Source of the DNA: Bacillota bacterium
Lineage (GTDB): Bacteria > Bacillota > Bacilli > Bacillales > Cytobacillaceae
DNA: 7,232 bases
Direction: 5' to 3'
Assembly (NCBI GenBank): GCA_030705745.1
Contig: JAUZPT010000149.1
Coordinates: 1 to 7,232, forward strand
Shown here: in pieces, positions 1 through 5,397 of the stretch
How positions within the stretch are numbered: the stretch's first letter is position 1
Layout: each line of letters opens with the position of its first letter
Translations under genes and position numbers: made by a program
The notes under the pieces: model-generated
Told to the model about the DNA's origin: nothing
What the model saw: the letters and a program-made list of their open reading frames with translations, nothing else
Database searches by the model: none

Positions 1-1
1 T

Positions 2-94
2 ACAAGCCTACAGGAAATCCACTTTCTCGCTCAGCAAAAATTCGAAGACTTGCTTGTGGCACAAGTCAATACATTGCATATCAGCATATTTTAA
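2..94 (+). CDS. C-terminal tail of an unidentified protein (5' end outside window)
   Basis: One plus-strand frame is open from the window edge to a TAA at 92-94 and encodes about 30 residues ending QVNTLHISIF. It is preferred over the other two frames because its stop lies directly before a strong rho-independent terminator, and the terminator stem begins within the stop codon. The tail is mixed hydrophobic and charged (a segment reads QQKFEDLLVAQ) and is probably helical. I do not recognise the family. Too little is visible for a function, and the frame choice rests mainly on the terminator position. Confidence 0.45.
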   Translation, partial: TSLQEIHFLAQQKFEDLLVAQVNTLHISIF

Positions 95-129
95 CAGCGG
101 TCCCCTCCCAGGCGGACCGCTGTTTTTTT
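93..129 (+). terminator. Rho-independent terminator of the upstream gene
   Basis: A perfect 11-bp stem (93-103 pairs with 114-124, core CAGCGGTCC/GGACCGCTG) with a 10-nt loop is followed by a run of seven T residues. It closes the partial gene at the left edge and insulates the ABC operon from read-through. Confidence 0.92.
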
Positions 130-155
130 CGTGATAGGTTTTGTAAAACAGTCTG

Positions 156-268
156 TTTATCCGTGAAAATTTAGTTTTATCCGTAAATTTTTGGATTTAT
201 CCGTGAGAATTTGATTTTATCCGTAAATTTTGAAGGTTTATCCATAAATATACATTTTATGGATAAAC
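156..268 (+). repeat. Phased 20-bp TTTATCCGT array with palindromic cap
   Basis: The 9-mer TTTATCCGT starts at 156, 176, 196 and 216, exactly 20 bp apart, and a variant TTTATCCAT starts at 237. The spacers are AT-rich, with AAATTT-like tracts in three of the four. Copies 1 and 3 agree at 17 of 20 positions, and copies 2 and 4 share their first 16, so the true unit is probably 40 bp. The last copy forms a perfect hairpin: TTTATCCATAAA (237-248), a 7-nt loop, and TTTATGGATAAA (256-267), with one more G-C pair at 236/268. Function is unknown. It lies downstream of a terminator and about 100 bp before the ABC operon promoter. Confidence 0.93.
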
Positions 269-364
269 TAAACCAATTTACTTCTCTACCAAGACAAATT
301 TTTTATAAAACAATTACACTCTTTTGAGAGATTAGCGTTTTTCTTGGATGGTTTTTGTCGAAAA

Positions 365-384
365 AATGAGTGATTACTCACTTT
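365..384. promoter_or_regulatory. Operator 1 for a TetR-type regulator
   Basis: The 20-mer AATGAGTGATTACTCACTTT occurs here and again, identically, at 426-445. It has imperfect dyad symmetry, AGTGA-n-TA-n-TCACT, resembling the TGAnTGA-type sites bound by some Bacillus TetR-family regulators such as FadR. Its right edge touches the -35 element at 382-387. The likely ligand is the TetR-type protein encoded by the third gene of this operon, which would make the operon self-regulated. That assignment is inferred. Confidence 0.75.
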
Positions 385-410
385 ACTTTTTGTTTCCAAT
401 TATTTATGAT
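382..410 (+). promoter_or_regulatory. Sigma-A promoter of the ABC-TetR operon
   Basis: The -35 element is TTTACT (382-387) and the -10 element is TATGAT (405-410), separated by exactly 17 bp. Transcription would start near 417. The promoter lies between the two identical operators and its -10 sits in the left arm of a 30-bp palindrome, so occupancy of either type of site would be expected to block RNA polymerase. Confidence 0.75.
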
Positions 411-428
411 GAAATCATCATAAATAAT
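399..428. promoter_or_regulatory. 30-bp near-perfect palindrome over the -10 and start site
   Basis: The arms ATTATTTATGATGA (399-412) and TCATCATAAATAAT (415-428) are perfect reverse complements separated only by AA. The palindrome covers the -10 element and the predicted start, and its last base is the first base of the TGAGTGA core of operator 2. Because transcription should begin inside the right arm, a full RNA hairpin would not form from this promoter. It is therefore better read as a DNA-level binding site, and its sequence is unrelated to the flanking operators. Confidence 0.8.
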
Positions 429-445
429 GAGTGATTACTCACTTT
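426..445. promoter_or_regulatory. Operator 2, identical copy of operator 1
   Basis: This is an exact 20-bp copy of the site at 365-384, 61 bp downstream. It lies between the predicted transcription start and the ribosome binding site, where a bound repressor would act as a roadblock. Two identical sites flanking the promoter also permit looping or cooperative binding. Confidence 0.75.
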
Positions 446-452
446 TTTAGAA

Positions 453-460
453 AGAGGTGG
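453..460 (+). promoter_or_regulatory. Ribosome binding site that fixes the ATPase start at TTG 466
   Basis: AGAGGTGG lies 5-6 nt before TTG at 466. An in-frame GTG at 457 falls inside this Shine-Dalgarno sequence and cannot be the start it serves. Confidence 0.75.
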
Positions 461-465
461 CGAGC

Positions 466-1185
466 TTGGAACAATCCATTGTTTCGATCAACAATGTGTC
501 AAAAACGTTCGGAAAGCAGACGGTTCTAAAAAATATCCAATTAGAAATACGCAAAGGTGAGATTTTTGGATTTCTCGGGCCGTCCGGCGCAGGAAAAACG
601 ACGCTCGTCAAGGAGCTTGTCGGCCTTGATACACCGACAGCCGGCGAAAACATTGTTTTTGGCGAGAAAATGCCTTCCCTCTCATTAATCGAGCGCATCG
701 GTTACATGTCCCAAGCAGACGCCCTTTACGCCGAGCTTTCCGCTAAGGAAAATTTGGAGTTTTTCGCTTCTTTGTACGGATTAAAGGGACAGAAACGAAA
801 AGGACGAATCGAAGCGGTATTGGAGACGGTCCAGCTATCCGGAGATATCCATAAACTCGTTTCCAATTTTTCCGGAGGAATGAAGCGACGCCTTTCACTC
901 GCTGCTTCTCTCCTTCATGAGCCAGAGCTTCTCATCCTCGATGAACCAACCGTCGGCATCGACCCAGTTCTGCGGAAGAGCATATGGAATCGTTTTTATG
1001 AGTTGAAGAACTGTGGAACGACGGTCATTGTCACCACGCACGTCATGGATGAAGCAGAAAAATGCGACCGCCTCGGCATGATCCGCGACGGAAAACTGAT
1101 AGCGGTCGGCACGCCCGATGAATTAAAAACCCAAACAGGATCAAGGACGATTGAAGAGGCATTCCTTGTATACGGAGGTGTGTAA
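466..1185 (+). CDS. ABC transporter ATP-binding protein, drug-export (DrrA-like) type
   Basis: This 239-residue protein is the nucleotide-binding subunit that should power the permease encoded next to it. All ABC motifs are present: Walker A GPSGAGKTT (38-46), Q-loop Gln83, signature FSGGM (135-139), Walker B LLILDEP (155-161), D-loop GIDP (164-167) and switch His192. Length and the C-terminal stretch ending in a predicted helix fit ATPases paired with ABC-2 permeases that export drugs, lipids or peptides; the substrate cannot be read from the sequence. The TTG start is chosen for its Shine-Dalgarno spacing. The gene opens a three-gene operon, with the permease start 3 bp after its stop. Catalytic competence appears intact. 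Confidence 0.95.
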   Translation: MEQSIVSINNVSKTFGKQTVLKNIQLEIRKGEIFGFLGPSGAGKTTLVKELVGLDTPTAGENIVFGEKMPSLSLIERIGYMSQADALYAELSAKENLEFFASLYGLKGQKRKGRIEAVLETVQLSGDIHKLVSNFSGGMKRRLSLAASLLHEPELLILDEPTVGIDPVLRKSIWNRFYELKNCGTTVIVTTHVMDEAEKCDRLGMIRDGKLIAVGTPDELKTQTGSRTIEEAFLVYGGV

Positions 1186-1188
1186 ACG

Positions 1189-2217
1189 ATGCGAATCCAA
1201 GCACTAGTGATCCGAATTCTGCGTCAATTTTTTCGCGATAAACGCACGATGGCGATGATGATTGTCGCACCCATCATCATTTTAACGATGCTGAATTTGG
1301 TGTTTAATGGCCGCGATTACCATCCAAAAATCGGTATGGTTAATGCGCCGAAGATGCTCGCCGATAAACTCGATTTCAAAGATGCGAAACTGAAGCAATA
1401 CGATTCCCTCGAAACGGCCAAAAAGGACTTAAAGTCGCAGAAATTGGATGGCTATCTCACATTTGGCACAATGGTGCCCAAAATTACATTGGAAGGAAGC
1501 GACCCGAGCAGAAACCATGCTGTCATTGCCTCCGTCCAAAAAGCGTTTAAATCCTTACTCGGAAAAGACAGCTCGTCCGAACCAAAGGTTGCGTACCTTC
1601 ATGGATCGAGCAACATGAGACAGTTCGACTCTTTCGGACCTGTTCTTCTCGGCTATTTTGCTTTCTTTTTTGTATTCTTGATTGCCGGTGTTTCCTTTTT
1701 ACGTGAAAGAACGAGTGGGACATTGGAAAGGCTACTATCCAGCCCGCTGCGAAGATGGGAGATTGTCACTGGCTACGTTCTCGGATTTGGCATCTTCACA
1801 ATGATCCAGGCGACCATAATTACTTGGTTTTCCATTTATGTTCTTGATATGATGATGAAAGGTTCGTTTTTTCTCGTTTTAATTGTAAACCTGTTGTTAT
1901 CGTTAACGGCGCTGACACTCGGAATCCTTCTTTCTGCTTTCGCCAACAACGAAATGCAAATGATTCAGTTTATACCGCTTGTCATTGTTCCGCAAATTTT
2001 TTTCTCGGGACTCTTCAATCTCGATACGATGTCAAGCTGGCTCAGTTGGATCGGACCGCTAACACCTCTTTATTACGGTGCCCATGCCCTTAAGGAAGTA
2101 ATGGTTCGCGGAAGCGGCTTGAGTGCAATTTATCCCGATATGCTTTTATTACTCGGGCTATCCATTTTATTTATGATTCTCAATGTCGCTGCCTTGAAAA
2201 AGCACCGAAAAATATAG
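1189..2217 (+). CDS. ABC-2 type transporter permease
   Basis: This 342-residue integral membrane protein is the partner of the preceding ATPase. There is one N-terminal membrane segment (about 20-40), a roughly 110-residue soluble region probably outside the membrane (41-150), and then about five segments (around 152-171, 195-219, 226-251, 258-277 and 316-336). This is the usual ABC-2 exporter layout. The conserved motif ERTSGTLERLLSSP (173-186), between the second and third segments, is typical of the family and probably forms the coupling helix. Its Shine-Dalgarno GGAGGTG (1174-1180) lies within the end of the ATPase gene, implying translational coupling. One permease gene with one ATPase gene suggests a homodimeric pore. 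Substrate is unknown; drug or antibiotic efflux is plausible given the TetR-type regulator but unproven. Confidence 0.93.
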   Translation: MRIQALVIRILRQFFRDKRTMAMMIVAPIIILTMLNLVFNGRDYHPKIGMVNAPKMLADKLDFKDAKLKQYDSLETAKKDLKSQKLDGYLTFGTMVPKITLEGSDPSRNHAVIASVQKAFKSLLGKDSSSEPKVAYLHGSSNMRQFDSFGPVLLGYFAFFFVFLIAGVSFLRERTSGTLERLLSSPLRRWEIVTGYVLGFGIFTMIQATIITWFSIYVLDMMMKGSFFLVLIVNLLLSLTALTLGILLSAFANNEMQMIQFIPLVIVPQIFFSGLFNLDTMSSWLSWIGPLTPLYYGAHALKEVMVRGSGLSAIYPDMLLLLGLSILFMILNVAALKKHRKI

Positions 2218-2242
2218 GATATTGTTTTAAAAGGAGATAAAG

Positions 2243-2893
2243 ATGCTAGAAGAAGACTTGATACTGCAGCAACTACTGAATGAAGATGACATTCTGACGG
2301 AAAAACAAAAAAAGATCATCGTTGCGGCGATTGAATCCTTTTCTGAGAAAGGCTTTGCGGCTACTTCAACGAGCGAAATCGCAAAAAAAGCAGGCGTTGC
2401 GGAAGGAACGATTTTCCGACACTACAAAACCAAAAAGGACCTGTTATTATCGATTGTCGCTCCGATGATGGCTAAGCTGCTTGCGCCATTTATCCTCAAG
2501 GATATTAACAAAGTGCTCGACCGCCAGTTTGAGACGTATGAAGACTTTCTGCGGGCGATGGTGGAAAACCGCCGTGAGTTTTTGGTAAAAAACCTTCCCA
2601 TCATCAAAATTATGCTCCAGGAAATACCCTTTCAGCCTGAACTAAGAGAGCAATTCAAGGAGCATGTTGCCAAGGACACCTTCAGGCGCTTCGCCACCCT
2701 AGTCGAACACTATCAGGCAAAAGGGCAATTGATTGAAATGCCCTCAATGAGTGCTGTCCGTCTGTCCGCCTCGGCGATATTTGGCTTTCTTCTCGCCCGC
2801 TATCTCATCGTCCCCGAAATCGAATGGGACGATGAAACCGAAACCGAACGGACCATTCAATTTGTAATGCATGGATTAAGTAGAAAAGCGTAA
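2243..2893 (+). CDS. TetR/AcrR-family transcriptional regulator
   Basis: This 216-residue protein has an N-terminal DNA-binding domain with the helix-turn-helix at about 41-64 (TSTSEIAKKAGVAEGTIFRH followed by YKTK). The remaining helical domain, about 70-216, would bind the inducer and dimerise. The first 20 residues are an acidic extension before the usual TetR start, seen in regulators linked to ABC exporters. The ATG has a good site (AAGGAGAT, 2231-2238). The gene begins 25 bp after the permease, so it is probably cotranscribed. The most likely targets are the duplicated 20-mers at 365-384 and 426-445, giving autorepression relieved by a transported compound. Operator assignment is inferred from arrangement. 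Confidence 0.93.
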   Translation: MLEEDLILQQLLNEDDILTEKQKKIIVAAIESFSEKGFAATSTSEIAKKAGVAEGTIFRHYKTKKDLLLSIVAPMMAKLLAPFILKDINKVLDRQFETYEDFLRAMVENRREFLVKNLPIIKIMLQEIPFQPELREQFKEHVAKDTFRRFATLVEHYQAKGQLIEMPSMSAVRLSASAIFGFLLARYLIVPEIEWDDETETERTIQFVMHGLSRKA

Positions 2894-2917
2894 GGCAAGG
2901 TGCCTGACGCTTTTTTG
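2884..2917 (+). terminator. Terminator of the ABC-TetR operon, containing the tetR-type stop codon
   Basis: The stem is AAAAGCGT (2884-2891) with ACGCTTTT (2907-2914), one A/G mismatch, then AGGCA (2893-2897) with TGCCT (2901-2905), and a 3-nt loop. The T-run extends to 2916. The stop codon TAA (2891-2893) is part of the stem. The reverse complement also forms a hairpin with a shorter T-run, so it may also stop transcription from the convergent HAD gene. Confidence 0.93.
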
Positions 2918-2990
2918 CTTTTTTCGATTGTTTTGTCATAGACTTTTTGAAAACTACTTTTTTTAAGCGAATTTTAATGGATTTTGTGAT

Positions 2991-3104
2991 AATATCAATT
3001 ACTTTTTGGTTTTATCAACGTATTTCAAAATTTATCAACCATTTTTGACATTTTATCAACCGATTTCAATATTTTATCAACCGATTTAAAAATTTATCAA
3101 CCAC
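2991..3104 (+). repeat. Phased 20/21-bp TTTATCAACC array
   Basis: TTTATCAAC starts at 3011, 3031, 3052, 3073 and 3093, with steps of 20, 21, 21 and 20 bp. The first copy continues with G and the other four with C. A degenerate copy (aatatcaatt, 2991-3000) sits 20 bp before the first. Spacers are AT-rich and vary. The array lies between convergent genes, and its last copy stops two bases before the HAD gene's stop codon. It shares the TTTATC core, plus-strand orientation and period with the array at 156-268 but has a different tail. Spacers are far too short for a CRISPR array. Function is unknown. Confidence 0.92.
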
Positions 3105-3962
3105 TTACTCCAACACGCCCCATATTGCTTTTGCGACGCCGCTTTCTTCATTGGTTAAGGTTGTTACATCGCATAGCGCCTTGATTGCTTCGGGCGCATT
3201 TCCCATCGCAACCGATCTGCCTGCCATTTTAAACATGGAGACGTCGTTAAAATTATCGCCAATCGCCATAGTATCGGCTAAAGAAATCCCTTTTTCTTTC
3301 ACAAATGCTTCCAATGCTAAGCCTTTTTGAGCATCTCTGCTCGTAATCTCAAGATTTTCATGTCCCGATGAACTGGCCACAATTCCATCTATCTGTTCCA
3401 GTGCCGTTTTCGCAGCACCAAGCTTGTCCCGGTCAAACGAAAAGGCGAGCAGCTTATAAATTTGATACTCTCCGCCGGTAAACAACTTGTCGTAATCATC
3501 GACCTCCGTAATTAAGCCTTGCGTCACTCTCGTCTCGGCTACTTTAATGGCCAGATCATAATTAACATCCGGATTGGCGCTGACGATAACATCGAGAATA
3601 ATTGATACCGATTTGGCAGCATCATTTGTGAACGTGCCTTTGTCGGTATAAACTTCGAAATATGCTTCATGCTCGATTAGCTTTCGAGCCGCTTCCTTTG
3701 CCTGTTGAATGGGAATTGGAGTTTGTGCCACAATCTCGCCCTCAGCCGAGCGCACTTCCGCTCCATTTACACAAATAACAGGGCAGCTCAGCCCCGCATC
3801 TTTAATCGCAGGAATGGCTTCCTGATATGAACGCCCTGTTGCGACGATGACTTCGATTCCCATCGCTTGTGCCTTAAGGATTGCATCTTTATTTTCTGTG
3901 CTGATTTTCTGTGTTGAACTTAACAATGTACCATCCATATCGGATGCAATGCACTTCATCAT
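3105..3962 (-). CDS. Cof-type HAD-IIB family phosphatase
   Basis: This 285-residue cytosolic hydrolase belongs to the haloacid dehalogenase superfamily, Cof subfamily. Members dephosphorylate sugar phosphates, nucleotides or flavin-related substrates using Mg2+ and an aspartyl-phosphate intermediate. Motif I is DMDGT (8-12; nucleophile Asp8, acid/base Asp10), motif II is ATGRS (41-45; Thr42), motif III Lys213 is in DAQKG, and motif IV is GDNFND (235-240). Residues from about 85 to 195 form the type IIB cap that selects the substrate. Two adjacent ATG codons (3962 and 3959) follow a GAAGGTG site; either could be used. It lies 59 bp after alkD on the same strand with no obvious terminator between, so cotranscription is possible. 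The exact substrate cannot be inferred; Bacillus genomes carry several paralogues. Confidence 0.93.
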   Translation of the reverse strand: MMKCIASDMDGTLLSSTQKISTENKDAILKAQAMGIEVIVATGRSYQEAIPAIKDAGLSCPVICVNGAEVRSAEGEIVAQTPIPIQQAKEAARKLIEHEAYFEVYTDKGTFTNDAAKSVSIILDVIVSANPDVNYDLAIKVAETRVTQGLITEVDDYDKLFTGGEYQIYKLLAFSFDRDKLGAAKTALEQIDGIVASSSGHENLEITSRDAQKGLALEAFVKEKGISLADTMAIGDNFNDVSMFKMAGRSVAMGNAPEAIKALCDVTTLTNEESGVAKAIWGVLE

Positions 3963-4021
3963 GCCTTCACCTTCTCTGTTTTTTTACTCTGCCATTTTAA
4001 CATGATTTAATTGCAATTCGC

Positions 4022-4690
4022 TTAGTCTATGTATTTGCTTCCTTCACGGACGCTTAAAGCTGCCAGCCGGTTGTTTTGTATAAATTGTTTGACGGAAGAT
4101 GGATTCGTTTTCGAATATTCCCGTAATGCCCAGCCAATCGCCTTTCGGATAAAAAATTCCTTGCTGTCTGCATTTTGTCGAATAAACGCATACAGCAATT
4201 TCTCATCTGTTTCGTCTTTATAGCGAAGTTGAAACAAGATGGCCGTCCTTCTAAGCCAAAGATGATCACCGCTTGCCCAAGATTCGATAGAACTTTCAAT
4301 GACCTCAGGGAACTCTTTCGCGATCATCCCGACCGGGTGTGCAGCCAGCATATCGACCGTATCCCACCATGATTTTGTCGTGATGAGATGCTCCATTAAT
4401 TCCAGATCGTCCTTTTGCAGCTTTTTCAATGATTTTGCAATGTAAGCCAACGCCGCATATTGATATTCGCGCTCATCTTTTTCCCATAAACGCAAAACGA
4501 AATCATGCTGAAACGGTTCTTTCAAAAGCTTGCTTTCTTCGAAAAAATGTTTCTGCAATTCGTTGCGCAGAGGTGTTTTAATCCCCAGAAAATTAAAATG
4601 TCCCTTCATGTAATTTTTCATGGGCCCGGCATTAACCTCGTTTCGGTTTCCCTCGAACAAACTCGTTAGCAAAGTAACTTTCTCCTGCAC
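4022..4690 (-). CDS. alkD: AlkD-type DNA glycosylase (DNA alkylation repair protein)
   Basis: This 222-residue protein is of the HEAT-repeat-like glycosylase family that excises N3- and N7-alkylated purines from DNA without base flipping. Residues known as important in Bacillus cereus AlkD appear at the same numbers here: Trp109 and Asp113 in SWWDTVD (107-113), Arg148 in LRR, and Trp187 in GWALREY. That is strong support for the assignment and for activity. Length is close to the family norm. The start is GTG (4688-4690), with AAAAGGAGAG (4698-4707) seven bases upstream. The gene is divergent from the SASP gene and followed at 59 bp by the HAD phosphatase. The start region carries a direct repeat, ACGTGATAA, spaced by 20 bp around the Shine-Dalgarno. 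Confidence 0.95.
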   Translation of the reverse strand: MQEKVTLLTSLFEGNRNEVNAGPMKNYMKGHFNFLGIKTPLRNELQKHFFEESKLLKEPFQHDFVLRLWEKDEREYQYAALAYIAKSLKKLQKDDLELMEHLITTKSWWDTVDMLAAHPVGMIAKEFPEVIESSIESWASGDHLWLRRTAILFQLRYKDETDEKLLYAFIRQNADSKEFFIRKAIGWALREYSKTNPSSVKQFIQNNRLAALSVREGSKYID

Positions 4691-4717
4691 GTGATAACTC
4701 TCCTTTTAACGTGATAA
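4689..4717 (-). repeat. Pair of TTATCACGT motifs 20 bp apart around the alkD start
   Basis: Read in the alkD direction, TTATCACGT occurs at 4717-4709 and again at 4697-4689. The copies are exactly 20 bp apart with the Shine-Dalgarno between them, and the second overlaps the GTG start. The core and spacing recall the arrays at 156-268 and 2991-3104, though two copies could be chance. Confidence 0.5.
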
Positions 4718-4762
4718 TTCTATTTTAGCTTGGAAGAATCAGGATATCCATTTTCATGGCTT

Positions 4763-4792
4763 TGCTTAATTTTTTTAAAATAAACCATACTA
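4763..4792 (+). promoter_or_regulatory. Sigma-G-like promoter of the SASP gene
   Basis: The -10 element CATACTA (4786-4792) is separated by 17 bp from TGCTTA (4763-4768), which matches five of six positions of the TGMATA-like forespore -35 consensus. Sigma-G is the forespore-specific factor that normally drives SASP genes, so gene and promoter support each other. Confidence 0.72.
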
Positions 4793-4813
4793 CTCTAAAA
4801 AGGAGGTGCGAAT

Positions 4814-4963
4814 ATGACGAAAAAGTTCAATAAAGGAAGCCGCAATCAAAATGCTCCTCAGGCTGGCCATAACCAAACTGAATTCGCCAAGGAATTTATA
4901 AGCGGAGACAATAGTAAAGGCAACAAACGAAATAAAGATCAACAACAAAGCAAAAACGAATAG
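4814..4963 (+). CDS. Short gamma-type small acid-soluble spore protein (SASP)
   Basis: This 49-residue, highly hydrophilic protein is rich in Asn, Gln and Lys and has no Trp, Tyr or Cys. The stretch AGHNQTEFAKEF (17-28) contains TEFAKE, close to the TEFASE site cut by the germination protease GPR in SASPs. Gamma-type SASPs do not bind DNA; they act as an amino-acid reserve released at germination. The well-known SspE carries two repeats and is about 84 residues, so this is a short, single-site form. A strong GGAGGTG (4802-4808) precedes the ATG and a sigma-G-like promoter lies upstream, implying expression in the developing forespore. It stands alone, divergent from alkD and with its own terminator. 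Another small spore-protein family remains possible. Confidence 0.78.
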   Translation: MTKKFNKGSRNQNAPQAGHNQTEFAKEFISGDNSKGNKRNKDQQQSKNE

Positions 4964-4970
4964 GAAAATC

Positions 4971-5010
4971 AGAAAGCCAGTCGACCGAATGGGTGACTGG
5001 CTTTCTTTCC
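4971..5010 (+). terminator. Terminator after the SASP gene, possibly bidirectional
   Basis: A perfect 12-bp stem AGAAAGCCAGTC (4971-4982) / GACTGGCTTTCT (4995-5006) can extend by three pairs (ACC/GGT) past a bulged G. It is followed by an interrupted T-rich tail (CTTTCTTTCC). The minus-strand gene ending at 5040 converges on it, so it may serve both, although the minus-side T-run is weak. Confidence 0.78.
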
Positions 5011-5039
5011 AAGGAGGGTATGCAATGGCCCTATTTTCT

Positions 5040-5270
5040 TTACTTTCTATCCTCCGGATTCATCCTGATTGTAGGATTATAGATGAAAGCAGGGGAAACA
5101 TCTTCAGCTGGTTGATCACTGCTGTCTCCTCTAAATTGTTCATCCATTTTAAGATTTGCGCTCTCTGCCTCTGTTGTTCCGATGATAGAAGCATGACTTT
5201 TTCCGCCATCCATCTTCGAGTTCAGCTCCAAATGTGCACGTGCTGTTCCACTGCTCTGATATTTTTCCAT
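5040..5270 (-). CDS. Small hydrophilic hypothetical protein
   Basis: This 76-residue protein is not assigned to a family. It is polar and acidic in its middle (MDEQFRGDSSDQPAED, 42-57), lacks Cys and Trp and has no membrane segment or signal peptide, which resembles the many small spore-associated proteins of bacilli. The ATG is preceded by AGAGGCG at suitable spacing. It lies between convergent or same-strand terminators (4971-5010 and 5339-5373), so it is a single-gene unit. No convincing sigma factor consensus was found upstream. An opposite-strand open frame from 5025 to 5342 has an even better Shine-Dalgarno but an implausible, Cys-rich product, so the minus-strand frame is preferred with moderate certainty. 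Confidence 0.6.
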   Translation of the reverse strand: MEKYQSSGTARAHLELNSKMDGGKSHASIIGTTEAESANLKMDEQFRGDSSDQPAEDVSPAFIYNPTIRMNPEDRK

Positions 5271-5338
5271 ACGATCGCCTCTATTTATGTATTTTTCGTT
5301 ATTTTCCCCAACTACCGAAAAATCAATCCCCTATATTC

Positions 5339-5373
5339 ATAAAAAGGCCATCCTCAAAGGATCGCCTTTTTAT
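5339..5373 (-). terminator. Terminator of the Gly/Pro-repeat protein gene
   Basis: The stem ATAAAAAGGC (5339-5348) pairs with GCCTTTTTAT (5364-5373). After one C/C mismatch it continues as ATCC (5350-5353) with GGAT (5359-5362) around a 5-nt loop. A T-run lies on both strands. Its position 25 bp beyond the stop at 5398 makes it the terminator of that minus-strand gene. Confidence 0.88.
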
Positions 5374-5397
5374 AGTTAAATCGATTAATATGATGGT

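Larger units (their letters stand above)
130..465. other. Non-coding region with repeat array and operator-rich promoter
   Basis: No credible gene lies between the terminator at 93-129 and the ABC ATPase start at 466. The region holds a phased 20-bp repeat array with a hairpin cap (156-268), an AT-rich stretch with nothing recognised (about 269-364), and the regulatory region of the ABC operon (365-460). A minus-strand open frame at 447-698 overlaps the ATPase gene and is judged an antisense artefact. Confidence 0.8.

Noticed and set aside
156..268. CRISPR-like array
   Set aside because: The repeat core is only 9 bp and the spacers about 11 bp and similar to each other; no cas-like gene is present. 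The same applies to 2991-3104.
269..364. Riboswitch or attenuator in the ABC operon leader
   Set aside because: The predicted start near 417 leaves only a short leader, and no conserved RNA fold or terminator/antiterminator pair is visible.
457..465. GTG start for the ABC ATPase
   Set aside because: The GTG is part of the Shine-Dalgarno sequence; TTG at 466 has correct spacing.
447..698. Minus-strand frame opposite the ABC ATPase start
   Set aside because: It lies antisense to a fully conserved ATPase and its product resembles no protein family; a shadow of the ATPase codon pattern.
1043..1270. Minus-strand frame across the ATPase-permease junction
   Set aside because: It spans the ends of two clear genes antisense to both and shows no domain character.
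2422..2607. Minus-strand frame inside the TetR-type gene
   Set aside because: It is wholly antisense to the regulator and shows no supporting family signal.
4029..4372. Alternative frames on both strands inside alkD
   Set aside because: All lie within alkD, whose catalytic residues are conserved in the chosen frame.
5271..5338. Sigma-G promoter for the 76-residue protein (TGAATA present on the minus strand)
   Set aside because: The -35-like TGAATA has only GGTAGTT at the required distance, a poor match to the CATACTA-type -10.
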